NCBI RefSeq assembly: GCF_900101615.1
Contig: NZ_FMZX01000012.1
Coordinates: 89,838 to 153,837 of the forward strand
Length of the DNA stretch: 64,000 nucleotides
Direction: 5' to 3'
Source of the DNA: Belnapia rosea
GTDB lineage: Bacteria > Pseudomonadota > Alphaproteobacteria > Acetobacterales > Acetobacteraceae
Shown: in pieces, positions 16,456-25,452 of the stretch
How the letters are laid out: each line of letters opens with the position of its first letter
Position numbering within the stretch: position 1 is the first letter of the stretch
Translations under genes and position numbers: made by a program
Notes under the pieces: generated by a model
Seen by the model: the letters and a program-made list of their open reading frames with translations, nothing else
Told to the model about the DNA's origin: nothing
Database searches by the model: none

Positions 16456-17613
16456 TCAGGCGGCCTGGGCGGGGGCGAGGCTTGGGTGGATCACGGCGCC
16501 GCCACGGGTCAGCAGCACGCCTTTCACGATCTCATCGCTCTCCGGCAGCTTCGGCGCTTTGGCTTCCTTGTCCCAGAAGGTCGTCAGGAAGGTCAGCAGG
16601 TTCCGGGCATAGAGGGCGGAGGCCGCGGCCGGGATGCGGCCGGGCCAGTTGGAATGGCCAAGGATGGTCACGCCATTCTCGGTGGTCACCACCTCGCCGG
16701 GCTTGGTCAGCGCCACGTTGCCGCCGGCATCGGAGGCGATGTCGACGATGATGCTGCCCGGCTTCATGCTGCGGACCATCTCGGCCGTCACCAGCGTCGG
16801 CGCCTTGCGGCCCTGCACCAGGGCGGTGGTGATGACGATGTCCTGCTTGGCGATATGGGTTGCCACCACCTCGGCCTGCTTGGCGTAGAAATTGGCCGAG
16901 AGTTGCTTGGCGTAGCCGCCTGCCGTCTGGGCCGCCTTGCTCTCCTCGTCCTCATAGCCGACGAAGCTGGCGCCGAGGGACTTGATCTCCTCCTTGGCAG
17001 CTGGCCGCACATCGGTCGCCGAGACGCGGCCGCCGAGGCGGCGTGCCGTGGCGATCGCCTGCAATCCGGCGACGCCCGCGCCCATGATGAAGACATTGGC
17101 GGCCGGGATGGTGCCGGCCGCCGTCATCAGCATCGGGAAGCCTCGGTCGAAGGCCGCTGCAGCCTCGATGACGGCGCGATAGCCGGCGAGATTGGCCTGG
17201 GAGGAGAGGATATCCATGCTCTGCGCCCGGGTGATGCGTGGCAGCAGTTCCATCGCCCCGGCCTCGAGGCCGAGTTGGGCATAGGTCGCCGCCATCTCCG
17301 GCGTCGCCTGGAGCTGGCCCAGCAGCAGGGTTCCGCGGGCAATCAAGGAGAGCTCGTCGACAGCACCCTCACCGGTGCCGAGCGGCGCACGCACCTTCAA
17401 CACGATGCCGGCGCCATGCAGCGCGCTGGCCGCATCCGGGGCGAGTTCGGCACCGGCGGCGGCATACTCCGCATCCGGGATGCCGGCGCTGAGCCCGGCC
17501 CCAGCCTCGACCGCGACGGTCAGGCCGAGGGCGATGAATTTCTTCACCGTCTCCGGCGTGGCGGCGACCCGGGTTTCGGCCGGACGGCGTTCCTTGAGCA
17601 CTGCAAGTCGCAT
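16456..17613 (-). CDS. pntAA: NAD(P) transhydrogenase subunit alpha, soluble NAD-binding part
   Basis: The 385-residue NAD(H)-binding domain I, related to alanine dehydrogenase. Visible are [17 protein letters not shown] at the start, the [23 protein letters not shown] segment, the dinucleotide fold [21 protein letters not shown] and the [15 protein letters not shown] strand. The ATG at 17613 has GGGGGAT upstream and starts the conserved part. It is first in the three-gene pnt operon; the 127-bp gap before it is the only place for the promoter. Confidence 0.95.
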   Translation of the reverse strand: MRLAVLKERRPAETRVAATPETVKKFIALGLTVAVEAGAGLSAGIPDAEYAAAGAELAPDAASALHGAGIVLKVRAPLGTGEGAVDELSLIARGTLLLGQLQATPEMAATYAQLGLEAGAMELLPRITRAQSMDILSSQANLAGYRAVIEAAAAFDRGFPMLMTAAGTIPAANVFIMGAGVAGLQAIATARRLGGRVSATDVRPAAKEEIKSLGASFVGYEDEESKAAQTAGGYAKQLSANFYAKQAEVVATHIAKQDIVITTALVQGRKAPTLVTAEMVRSMKPGSIIVDIASDAGGNVALTKPGEVVTTENGVTILGHSNWPGRIPAAASALYARNLLTFLTTFWDKEAKAPKLPESDEIVKGVLLTRGGAVIHPSLAPAQAA

Positions 17614-17740
17614 GCGGGTATCCCCCTTCGGGCGCGGAACATGCGCATCCGCGCCAGGGGAGGCAAGACAGAATCTCCAAGCCGTGGCCATGGTTTTGGG
17701 CAGATCCAGCCACCAGCCCAGAGATTAGGCGCCCCCCGGC

Positions 17741-19117
17741 CTAGCCCGGTGGGACGTTCGCCATTGGTGGCGGGACCCCCGCCTCCCGCAGACCCTCGGC
17801 CTGACGCTCGGTCAATGCGGCCTCGGAGAAGTCCTGCGCCAGCTCCATGAACATCTGGTGCCAGTTGATCTGGGCGCGGAGCCGCAGGAAGACGCTGCCG
17901 AGGCCGATCGCGGCGCGATCCATGAGCGGGAATTCGCGCGGGATGCGCACGCCACCGGTGCGCTTCAGCCCCTCATGCACCTTGGCCGCCATCTTGCGGC
18001 CATAGGACATGTCATCGACCTCCTGGATCGGCCGCACCCGGTCCTGCACCAAGGGCTCGTAGAGGAACTTCGCCCAGAGGCTCAGCACCTCCATCGTCTC
18101 CTTGGAGAGGTTGCGGAAGCCCCAGATGCGGTAGGCCTCGGCGGCTTTCTCGTCGTCGCCGTCGCGCACCGCCTCGTAGAGCAGGATCACGCCGCCGACG
18201 AAGCTTGGCGGGAAGACGCGGATGGTTCCGAAATCGAGGAGGTTGATGCCCTCGCGGTCCGGCCGGACCTGGTAGTTGCCGAGATGCGGGTCCCCATGGA
18301 TGACGCCGTACTGGTAGAAGGGCTTGTACCAGGCGCGGAACAGGGCCTTGGCATAGGCATTCCGCTCCTCCAGCGGCGGGTCCTCCTCGAGCCGCTTGAT
18401 GATGGCGCGACCATCGAGCCAGCTCATCGTCAGCAGCCGCTTGGTGCAGAGGCCCTCGACCGGCGTCGGGATCGAGACATCCGGCGTGTCGCGCATCATG
18501 ATGCCGTAGAGGCGCATCTGCGAGGCCTCGCGGAGGTAGTCGAGCTCCTCGCGCAGCCGGTCGCACATCTCCTGATAGACCTCGCCATTGTCGAGGGCGC
18601 TGTCCATCCGCCGATAGAGGCTGACGGCCAGCTTGAGCTGACGGAGATCGGCCTCCACCACGCTTGGCATGTCGGGGTACTGCAGCTTGCAGGCCACCTC
18701 CCGGCCATCCGGCAGGGTCGCACGATGCACCTGCCCAAGGCTGGCGGCGGCGGCGGCCTCACGGCCGAAGCTGGTGAAGCGGCTCTCCCAGCCTGGCCCG
18801 AGCTCGGAGCCCATGCGCCGGCGCACGAAAGGCCAGCCCATGGGCGGAGCATTGGACTGCAGGGTAGCCAGCTCCTGCGCATAAGCTTCCGGCAGGGCGT
18901 CGGGCACGGTGGAGAGGAATTGCGCCACCTTCATCAGCGGACCCTTCAGCCCGCCAAGGATGGCCTTCAGATCCTCCGCATGCGCTGCCTTGTCGGTTTT
19001 CACCCCAAAGAAGCGCTCGCCGGCCACGCGGGCGGCGATGCCTCCGACGGCGCCGGAGGTTCGCGCCATCCGGCGCAGTTCGCCGAAGATGGTGCTGTCG
19101 GGGCTGCGCTCAGACAT
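17741..19117 (-). CDS. ABC1/UbiB/AarF-family atypical kinase-like protein
   Basis: A 458-residue member of the ABC1 (UbiB/Coq8) family, linked to ubiquinone synthesis or membrane-lipid homeostasis. The family features are visible: a K-x-x-Q motif (LMKVAQF, with Ala where most members have Gly), the Ala-rich nucleotide loop EAAAAASLGQVHRA, the Lys in VACKLQYP, the catalytic loop HGDPHLGNYQV and the metal-binding LLDFGTIR. The ATG at 19117 overlaps the end of pepF by 8 bp and has GGA upstream, so it is probably coupled to it. It is not next to ubiE or ubiJ, so whether it is UbiB itself is uncertain. Confidence 0.85.
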   Translation of the reverse strand: MSERSPDSTIFGELRRMARTSGAVGGIAARVAGERFFGVKTDKAAHAEDLKAILGGLKGPLMKVAQFLSTVPDALPEAYAQELATLQSNAPPMGWPFVRRRMGSELGPGWESRFTSFGREAAAAASLGQVHRATLPDGREVACKLQYPDMPSVVEADLRQLKLAVSLYRRMDSALDNGEVYQEMCDRLREELDYLREASQMRLYGIMMRDTPDVSIPTPVEGLCTKRLLTMSWLDGRAIIKRLEEDPPLEERNAYAKALFRAWYKPFYQYGVIHGDPHLGNYQVRPDREGINLLDFGTIRVFPPSFVGGVILLYEAVRDGDDEKAAEAYRIWGFRNLSKETMEVLSLWAKFLYEPLVQDRVRPIQEVDDMSYGRKMAAKVHEGLKRTGGVRIPREFPLMDRAAIGLGSVFLRLRAQINWHQMFMELAQDFSEAALTERQAEGLREAGVPPPMANVPPG

Positions 19118-20999
19118 CACGTTCCAATTCATCGATAAAGCCGGCGATCACGTCGAGGCCGCGCTGCCAGAAAGCCGGGTCGGAAGCATCGAGGCCGAAG
19201 GGCGCCAGCAATTCCTTGTGCCGCAGCGTGCCGCCGGCGCGCAGCAGGTCGAGATACTTGCGCTCGAAGTCGGGCACTGCCCCGTCGCGGTAGACGCCGT
19301 AGAGGGCGTTCACCAGGCAATCCCCGAAGGCATAGGCATAGACATAAAAGGGCGAATGGATGAAGTGCGGGATATAGGCCCAGTAGACGCCGTAATCCTC
19401 GGTGAATTCGAAGGCAGGGCCGAGGCTCTCGCGCTGCACCTGCATCCAGAGCTCGGCGATGCGTTCGGCGGAGAGCTCGCCCTTGCGGCGCTCCTCATGC
19501 AGCAGCGTCTCGAAGCGGTAGAAGGCGATCTGCCGCACCACCGTGTTCAACATATCCTCGACCTTGCCGGCCAGCATCAGCCGCCGGCGCTTCGGGTCCT
19601 GCTCGGCATCCAGCAACCCGCGGAAGGTCAGCATCTCGCCGAAGACGGAGGCGGTCTCGGCCAGTGTCAGCGGCGTGCCCGAGAGCAGGTAGCCCTGCGC
19701 CCCGGCGAGGATCTGATGGACGCCATGGCCCAGCTCATGCGCCAGCGTCATCACGTCGCGCGACTTGCCGTGATAGTTGAGCAGCAGATAGGGGTGCGCA
19801 CTCGGCACGGTCGGATGGGCGAAGGCGCCGCTCGCCTTGCCGGGGCGGAGCGCAGCGTCGATCCAGGGCTTGTCGAAGAAGCGGCCACCGATATCGGCCA
19901 GCTCCGGGCTGAAGGCACGGTAGCTGTCGAGCACGGTCCGCACCGCATCCGGCCAGGCGATGCTGCGGTCCTGCTCCTCCGGCAGCGGGGCGTTGCGGTC
20001 CCAATGCTGCAGCTTCGGCAGGCCGAGCCACTTCGCCTTCATGCTGTAATACCGGTGCGAGAGGCGCGGGAAGTTGTCCCGTACCGCCGTCACCAGCGCG
20101 TCCACCACCTCATCCTCGACCATGTTGGCCCGGTTGCGGGAGGAGCCCGGGCGCGGGTAACGGCGCCAGTTGTCGATGATCTCCTTGTCCTTGGCGAGGG
20201 TATTGGTGACCAGCGAGAAGAGCCGGACCTGGCTGCCGAAGGCAGCCGAGACCCCCTCCGCCGCCGCCGCCCGCACCGCACGATCGCGGTCCGACAGGCG
20301 GTTGAGGGCGGCGGACACGGTCAGCTCCTCCTCGCCTACCTTCACCTGCATATTGGCGATGGTCTCATCGAACAGCCGATTCCAGGCCGAGCGGCCGGTG
20401 ACCTCCTTCTCATGCAGCAGCTTCTCGAGCTCGTCCGAGAGCTGATGCGGACGGAAGACGCGAAGGTCGCGCAGCCAGGGCTGCCAACGGGCAAGTGCGG
20501 GGCTGCCAGCGAGCTTGCGCTCGATCTCGGCATCCTCCAGCCGGTTCAGCTCCAGGGTGAAGAACAGCAGATGGCTGCTGATCGTCGTCACCCGCTCCTG
20601 CAGCGTCTGGTAGAAGCGGCCATTGGCCGGGTCGGTCGCATCGCCGGCGAAGATCAGCTGGCCGAAGCTCATCGCCCGGCCCAGGACCTCCTCGATCCGT
20701 TCATACTCGGCGATCGCCTCGGCCAGGGCATCCCCGGAGAGGCCGCCAAGCCGCCCGGCAAGGCGGCTGGCGAAGGCCTTCCCCTCGGCCTCGGCACGAT
20801 CGAGGTCGGCCGTGAGCTTCGGATCGTCGGGCGACGCATAGAGGTCGGACAGGTCCCAGACCGGTAGCGGCGGGCCCGGCTCGCCACCGGCATCCAGCGG
20901 CGAGGCTACCAGCCCATGCAGGACCGGGAGGGAGGATGCGGCCGCGGCGGTATCCGCGGCGGCCTGGGGCGGGTTCGATTGGGGCTCGGCTCGGGTCAC
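19110..20999 (-). CDS. pepF: M3-family oligoendopeptidase F
   Basis: A 629-residue zinc metallopeptidase that degrades short peptides in the cytoplasm. The gluzincin motif HELGH is present in MTLAHELGHGVHQIL, with the downstream Glu in the ETASVFGEML helix, and the FRFETLLHEE-type region and GVYWAYIPHFIHSPFYVYAYAFGD end as in PepF. The first 45 residues are low-complexity Ala/Pro and may be disordered. The start is a GTG at 20999. It is divergent from the acyl-CoA ligase gene across 61 bp and overlaps the ABC1 gene by 8 bp. Confidence 0.93.
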   Translation of the reverse strand: MTRAEPQSNPPQAAADTAAAASSLPVLHGLVASPLDAGGEPGPPLPVWDLSDLYASPDDPKLTADLDRAEAEGKAFASRLAGRLGGLSGDALAEAIAEYERIEEVLGRAMSFGQLIFAGDATDPANGRFYQTLQERVTTISSHLLFFTLELNRLEDAEIERKLAGSPALARWQPWLRDLRVFRPHQLSDELEKLLHEKEVTGRSAWNRLFDETIANMQVKVGEEELTVSAALNRLSDRDRAVRAAAAEGVSAAFGSQVRLFSLVTNTLAKDKEIIDNWRRYPRPGSSRNRANMVEDEVVDALVTAVRDNFPRLSHRYYSMKAKWLGLPKLQHWDRNAPLPEEQDRSIAWPDAVRTVLDSYRAFSPELADIGGRFFDKPWIDAALRPGKASGAFAHPTVPSAHPYLLLNYHGKSRDVMTLAHELGHGVHQILAGAQGYLLSGTPLTLAETASVFGEMLTFRGLLDAEQDPKRRRLMLAGKVEDMLNTVVRQIAFYRFETLLHEERRKGELSAERIAELWMQVQRESLGPAFEFTEDYGVYWAYIPHFIHSPFYVYAYAFGDCLVNALYGVYRDGAVPDFERKYLDLLRAGGTLRHKELLAPFGLDASDPAFWQRGLDVIAGFIDELERDV

Positions 21000-21060
21000 G
21001 GCTTTGCATATATGGCGCGTGCGGGCAGGGCCAAGCCATCAAGCACGGGGGAAGCGCGGA

Positions 21061-22833
21061 ATGCCGGATGTCGGTCCCAGCCAGGGAGGCGCCTTCACTG
21101 GCAGCAAGGGGGGCACGCCCTGGGGCAGCCTGCCATGGATGTTGCTCGACATCGCCCGCCGCCGGCCCGACCGGCCCATGGTCCGCCATTGGCGGCAGGG
21201 TGGCTGGCAGCGGATGAGCTGGGGCGAATTCGCCCTTGCCGTCGCCAGCGCTGCTGCCTGGCTCCGCCGCGCCGGCGTCATGCCGGGCGACCGGGTCCTG
21301 CTCGTCAGCGAGAGCCGGCCGGAATTCAACGTCGCCGATGTGGCGCTGATGGCGATCGGCGCCGTCACCGTCCCGACCTACACCACCAACACGGATGTGG
21401 ACCACGCGCATATCCTGCGGGATTCCGGGGCGAGGATCGCCATCGCCTCCACCGCCGTGCTGGCCGCGCGCCTGGCGCGGGCGGCGCCGGAGGGGCTCGA
21501 TCTGCTGATCGGCCTCGACGCCCCGCCGCCGGAGGAGGCCGCGCCCCGCGTCGCGCATTGGGCGGAAGTAACCGGCGAGCCGGGAGATCTCCCATTGCTG
21601 ATGGCCGAGGTGGAGCAGATCCCGCCCGGCCGCCTCGCCTGCCTCATCTATACCTCCGGCACCGGCGGCACGCCGCGTGGGGTGATGCTGCCGCACCGCG
21701 CCATGCTGGCGAACCGCGACGGCGTCGCCGCCCTGGCGGAGCGGCTGCACCTGGATGGCACGGTCTATCTGTCCTTCCTGCCGCTCTCGCACAGCTACGA
21801 GCATACGGTCGGCGTCTTCCTGCTGCCCTCGCTCGGGGTGGAGGTGGTGTATTCCCGTGGCGCCGACCGGCTCTCGGCCGAATTCCAGGAATTCCGCCCG
21901 AGCATCATCACCGCCGTCCCCCGGCTCTTCGAGGTATTGCGGAGCCGCATGGTCGCCCAGCTCGAGAAGGAGACGCCCTTCCGCCAGCGGCTGTTCCGCA
22001 AGGCCCTGGAGCTCGGCCTGAAGCGGGCGGATGGGCCGCCGCTCTCGCTGCTGGAGCGGGTGCAGGATGCGGTGCTGGACCGGCTGGTGCGAAGCAAGGT
22101 CCGGGCGCGTTTCGGTGGCCAGCTCCAGGCCATGGTCTGTGGCGGGGCACGGCTCGATCCGGACCTCTCCGGCTTCTTCATCGGTCTCGGCCTGCCGCTG
22201 ATCCAGGGTTACGGCCAGACCGAGGCGGGGCCGGTGATCGCGGTGAACCCGCCTTGGGACAATGTCCGCCACACCGTCGGCTATCCGCTGCCCGGCGTCG
22301 AGGCGCGGCTGGCCGAGGATGGGGAATTGCTGGTGCGCGGCCCGCTGGTGATGGACGGCTACTGGCGGAATCCGGAGGCGACCGCAGCCGCCATCCATCC
22401 AGCCGCCGGGGCCGCACCGGATGACGCGCCCTGGCTGCATACCGGCGACATGGCGCGCATCGAGCACGGCCGAATCACCATCACGGACCGCAAGCGGGAT
22501 TTCATCAAGACCCTCGGCGGCGACATGGTGAGCCCCGCCAAGCTCGAATCGCTGCTGATGGCAGAGCCGGAGATCGCCCAGGCTGTGGTCGCCGGCGAGG
22601 GACAGCCCGGCGTTGTGGCGCTCGTCGTCCCCGCTGAGGGCCAGGAGGCAGGGATCGGCCCGGCCATCGCCCGGGTGAATGCCCGCCTGTCCAGCATCGA
22701 GCGCATCCGCCGCTGGGCTCCGACGCCCACCCCCTTCTCTGTCGAGAACGGGATGCTGACGCCCACCATGAAGGTGAAGCGCCGCGCCGTGCTCGAGCAC
22801 TACAAGGATGAGATCAACGGCCTGTACAAATAG
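21061..22833 (+). CDS. AMP-dependent synthetase/ligase (long-chain acyl-CoA synthetase type)
   Basis: A 590-residue adenylate-forming enzyme. It has the P-loop-like A3 motif YTSGTGGTPRGVMLPH, the FLPLSHSYEHT block, GYGQTEAGPVI (A5), LHTGDMARIE (A7) and the A10-like end TPTMKVKRR with the catalytic Lys. It resembles bacterial FadD15-type enzymes, which activate fatty acids to acyl-CoA. The ATG at 21061 follows a GGGGGAAG site. A methyltransferase gene follows 20 bp later and is probably cotranscribed, though a joint pathway is not evident. Confidence 0.9.
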   Translation: MPDVGPSQGGAFTGSKGGTPWGSLPWMLLDIARRRPDRPMVRHWRQGGWQRMSWGEFALAVASAAAWLRRAGVMPGDRVLLVSESRPEFNVADVALMAIGAVTVPTYTTNTDVDHAHILRDSGARIAIASTAVLAARLARAAPEGLDLLIGLDAPPPEEAAPRVAHWAEVTGEPGDLPLLMAEVEQIPPGRLACLIYTSGTGGTPRGVMLPHRAMLANRDGVAALAERLHLDGTVYLSFLPLSHSYEHTVGVFLLPSLGVEVVYSRGADRLSAEFQEFRPSIITAVPRLFEVLRSRMVAQLEKETPFRQRLFRKALELGLKRADGPPLSLLERVQDAVLDRLVRSKVRARFGGQLQAMVCGGARLDPDLSGFFIGLGLPLIQGYGQTEAGPVIAVNPPWDNVRHTVGYPLPGVEARLAEDGELLVRGPLVMDGYWRNPEATAAAIHPAAGAAPDDAPWLHTGDMARIEHGRITITDRKRDFIKTLGGDMVSPAKLESLLMAEPEIAQAVVAGEGQPGVVALVVPAEGQEAGIGPAIARVNARLSSIERIRRWAPTPTPFSVENGMLTPTMKVKRRAVLEHYKDEINGLYK

Positions 22834-22853
22834 CTGATCGAGGAGAACGGCCG

Positions 22854-23708
22854 ATGCCAGCCGAAGCCGAAGGCCCCAATGCGCCGCAGGCCGCCTATTG
22901 GAATGGGCCGATGACCCGGGCCTGGGCCCGGCTGCATGACAGGATCGACACACGCTTCGCGCCCATCCTCGACCTGCTGCTGGACCACGCTGCACCGCAG
23001 GCAGGGGAGCGGGTGCTCGATATCGGCTGCGGCAGCGGAACCTCGGTGCTGGCATTGGCTGGACAGGTGGGCCCGACGGGCCGGGTGCTCGGTGTCGACA
23101 TCGCCGAGGAATCGGTCGCGGTGGCGGCCCGGCGCATCGCTGCGGCCGGGCTCTCGCAGGCCGAGGTGGTGCTGGCGGATGCCGCCACCTACCCCTTCCC
23201 GCCTGCGAGCTTCGATCTGCTGGTCTCCCGCTTCGGCGTGATGTTCTTCCTCGACCCAGTGGCGGCCTTCGCGCAGATCCGCTCGGCGCTGAAGCCCGGC
23301 GCGCGGGTGGTGCTGGCCGCTTTCCGCAGCGCGGCCGAGAACCATTGGACGACCGGCGCGGCGGCCGCCGTGCGCGACCTCATCCCTTCCCCGCCGCCCC
23401 CTGGCCCGGAGGAGCCCGGCCAGTTCGCCTTCGCCGACCCGGCACGGGTGGAGCGCATCCTGTACGGCGCCGGCCTCCAGGAGGTGCGGCTGACCGCCGA
23501 GGACCCGCTGCTGCGGCTTGGCGCCGATGCGGCGGAGGCGGCGGATTTCGCCATGACGGTCGGCCAGGTGAGCCGTGCGCTGCATGAGGCGCCGGAGAGC
23601 CGGCGCGAGGCGGTGCGCGCCGGCATCACCACCTTCTTCCGCGCCCATCAGGGCGCCGGCGGCGTCGTGATGCCAGCGGCGATCTGGCTGGTGACGGCAC
23701 GGGCCTGA
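22854..23708 (+). CDS. Class I SAM-dependent methyltransferase
   Basis: A 284-residue protein with the Rossmann SAM motif VLDIGCGSGTSVLALA (about residues 55-70), VLGVDIAEESV as the acidic motif II, and FDLLVSRFGVMFFLDP as motif III-IV. It is of the UbiE/methyltransf-11 type; the substrate is unknown. It starts 20 bp after the acyl-CoA ligase with GAGGAGAA upstream of the ATG, so the two are cotranscribed. A convergent 29-codon ORF lies 17 bp after its stop. Confidence 0.87.
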   Translation: MPAEAEGPNAPQAAYWNGPMTRAWARLHDRIDTRFAPILDLLLDHAAPQAGERVLDIGCGSGTSVLALAGQVGPTGRVLGVDIAEESVAVAARRIAAAGLSQAEVVLADAATYPFPPASFDLLVSRFGVMFFLDPVAAFAQIRSALKPGARVVLAAFRSAAENHWTTGAAAAVRDLIPSPPPPGPEEPGQFAFADPARVERILYGAGLQEVRLTAEDPLLRLGADAAEAADFAMTVGQVSRALHEAPESRREAVRAGITTFFRAHQGAGGVVMPAAIWLVTARA

Positions 23709-23725
23709 ACCCAGCGCCGCCTGCC

Positions 23726-23815
23726 TCAGCGCGGCTGGCGCGCCGGCATGGGCGCGAGCGCCTCGGGCTCCGCCGTCATCGCCTCGGGAAATTCGGCGAC
23801 CAGCTTACGCGCCAT
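23726..23815 (-). CDS. Small ORF (29 aa) with complete expression signals, unknown
   Basis: A 29-residue ORF of mixed charge (starts MARKLVAEFPEAM, ends with a Pro/Arg tail PARQPR). It is too short to compare with families. It is listed because the signals upstream are unusually complete: GGGGAGG 7 nt before the ATG, a 6-bp hairpin (TTGGGC/GCCCAA) directly before that site, and a sigma-70-like promoter with a 17-bp spacer. There is no transmembrane segment or Cys. It could be a small protein, a leader peptide for a lost gene, or chance. Confidence 0.45.
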   Translation of the reverse strand: MARKLVAEFPEAMTAEPEALAPMPARQPR

Positions 23816-23867
23816 GGGATGTCCTCCCCTTGGGCCTGCCGGGAATACGGCCCGCCCAAAGGCAGTT

Positions 23868-23896
23868 CGTATACGTTGCGGCCTACAGTTCGTCAG
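23868..23896 (-). promoter_or_regulatory. Sigma-70-like promoter of the 29-aa ORF
   Basis: On the minus strand CTGACG (-35, 4 of 6) is followed after exactly 17 bp by TATACG (-10, 4 of 6). The predicted start near 23861 gives a leader of about 45 nt with a hairpin at 23830-23859 touching the ribosome site at 23823-23829. Confidence 0.35.
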
Positions 23897-23956
23897 ATGT
23901 CACGAAAATGTGCGCTGAACAGCATGCAACCCAGACCCGCAAGCGCATTCGTCGCC

Positions 23957-24298
23957 TCAAACCGGCAGCACGTCGAGCCTGAGCGGCAGGACCTGGCCCA
24001 TCCATAACGCATGCTCCGCATGGTCTGCCCGGGCCCGGCCGGTTTCCGGATGCACCAGCACGACCAGCCCAGCCCGGTGAAGCGCCAGGAAAGGCACAAG
24101 CGACGGGAAGAGCGATGGCGGGAAGGCGACCTGATACATCGCACAGGGATGCGGCCCGACCGGCACGTCGTGCCAGCGGCCGAGCAGGGCGTCCGGAAAG
24201 CGGGCGCCGATCGCCTCGCGCAGCGCCGCGGCCATGCTGCGGGTCGAGGCGGGATCGTAGTAGATATGGGCATGCCAGCCGGTGATGGCCTCGGTCAT
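23957..24298 (-). CDS. DOPA 4,5-dioxygenase family protein
   Basis: A 113-residue protein of the small DOPA 4,5-dioxygenase-like family. It has the metal-site-like WHAHIYYDP near the start, the GRWHDVPVGPHPCAMYQVAF strand and LVVLVHPETG towards the end; the three His-containing strands (WHAH, GPHP, VHPE) match the family's putative iron ligands. In fungi and plants such enzymes open catechol rings; in bacteria the role is mostly unknown. It is divergent from ada across 74 bp. Confidence 0.82.
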   Translation of the reverse strand: MTEAITGWHAHIYYDPASTRSMAAALREAIGARFPDALLGRWHDVPVGPHPCAMYQVAFPPSLFPSLVPFLALHRAGLVVLVHPETGRARADHAEHALWMGQVLPLRLDVLPV

Positions 24299-24372
24299 CT
24301 CTGCCTTCCTCTCGCCGATGCCGGGGCAATGCCCGGATGGCCGCTGCCGGAGCGCATCGCCATCATCGCACC

Positions 24373-25452
24373 ATGCTTACCGACGAGGCCCGACCGATGC
24401 TCGACCAGGATGCCCTGCGCTGGGAAGCCCTGCTGGCCCGTGATCCGGAGCCGGAATGCGGCAGCTTCCTCTATGCCGTCACCACCCAGAGGGTCTATTG
24501 CCGCCCCGGCTGCCCCTCCCGCCCGCCGCTCCGCCGCAATGTCCGGTTCTATGCCGATGCGCCGGCGGCGGAGGCAGAGGGCTTCCGCGCCTGCAAGCGT
24601 TGCGACCCGAAGGGCGAGCGGGCTGCGATCCATGCCGCCGCCATCCGCGCCGCATGCGATCTGATCGAGGCGAGCGAGGGGACACCCTCCCTCGCGACCC
24701 TTGCCGACCGCGCCGGCTACGCCCGGCACCATTTCCTGCGGCTGTTCAAGGAAAGCACCGGGGTGACGCCGCACTCCTACGCAGCCTCCGTCCGGGCCCG
24801 GCGGCTGCAGGCCTCGCTGGCTGCGGGGGATCGGGTGGCGGAGGCAGTGGCCGGCGCAGGGTATGGCAGCGAAAGCCGGGTCTATGGCGCGCCCGGCCGC
24901 GTGCTCGGCATGACACCGGGTGCCGCTCGACGCGGCGGGGCGGGCGAGACCATTCGCATCGCCAGGGCGACGAGCGTCCTCGGCCCGCTCATGGTCGGCG
25001 CGACCGAGAACGGCGTCTGCTTCATCGGCTTCGCCGAGGATTTCGACGCGCTGGAAGGCGATGTCCGGCAGCGCTTCCCCAAGGCGCGGATCGAGCCGGC
25101 GCCCGAGGCGCTGGCCGGGACGGTGCGGCAGGTTGTGGAATTCCTGGAGGAACCCAAGGCCGCCCTTGCCCTGCCGCTCGACCTGCGCGGCACCGCCTTC
25201 CAGCGCCGGGTCTGGGAAGCGCTGCAGGCCATCCCCTTCGGCGAGACGCGGACCTATGGGCAGATGGCCGTGGCGATCGGCGCGCCCAGCGCGGTCCGGG
25301 CGGTGGCGCGGGCCTGCGCACAGAACCACGTCTCGCTGGCGGTGCCCTGCCACCGCGTGGTCGGCGCCAATGGCGACCTTACAGGCTATCGCTGGGGCGT
25401 GCCGCGCAAGCGGGCGCTGCTGGCGAAGGAGCGGGCGGGGGCGAAAAGCTAG
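24373..25452 (+). CDS. ada: Ada: methyl-phosphotriester sensor, AraC-type regulator and O6-methylguanine-DNA methyltransferase
   Basis: A full-length Ada of about 359 residues. The N-terminal zinc domain has Cys43 and Cys47 (YCRPGCPSR) and Cys74 and Cys77 (ACKRC), the methyl-acceptor and zinc ligands. An AraC helix-turn-helix follows at about 85-175 (LADRAGYARHHFLRLFKES), and the suicide methyltransferase domain ends with PCHRVVGANGDLTGYRWG. It repairs alkylated DNA and, once methylated, activates its own regulon. Starts at 24373 and 24397 are both possible; the latter has a closer GAGG. Its stop overlaps dnaE's stop by 4 bp. Confidence 0.95.
   Translation: MLTDEARPMLDQDALRWEALLARDPEPECGSFLYAVTTQRVYCRPGCPSRPPLRRNVRFYADAPAAEAEGFRACKRCDPKGERAAIHAAAIRAACDLIEASEGTPSLATLADRAGYARHHFLRLFKESTGVTPHSYAASVRARRLQASLAAGDRVAEAVAGAGYGSESRVYGAPGRVLGMTPGAARRGGAGETIRIARATSVLGPLMVGATENGVCFIGFAEDFDALEGDVRQRFPKARIEPAPEALAGTVRQVVEFLEEPKAALALPLDLRGTAFQRRVWEALQAIPFGETRTYGQMAVAIGAPSAVRAVARACAQNHVSLAVPCHRVVGANGDLTGYRWGVPRKRALLAKERAGAKS

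Noticed and set aside
14624..17613. Apparent frameshift splitting pntA into two genes
   Set aside because: Both parts have their own starts, and the split alpha subunit is normal in Alphaproteobacteria.
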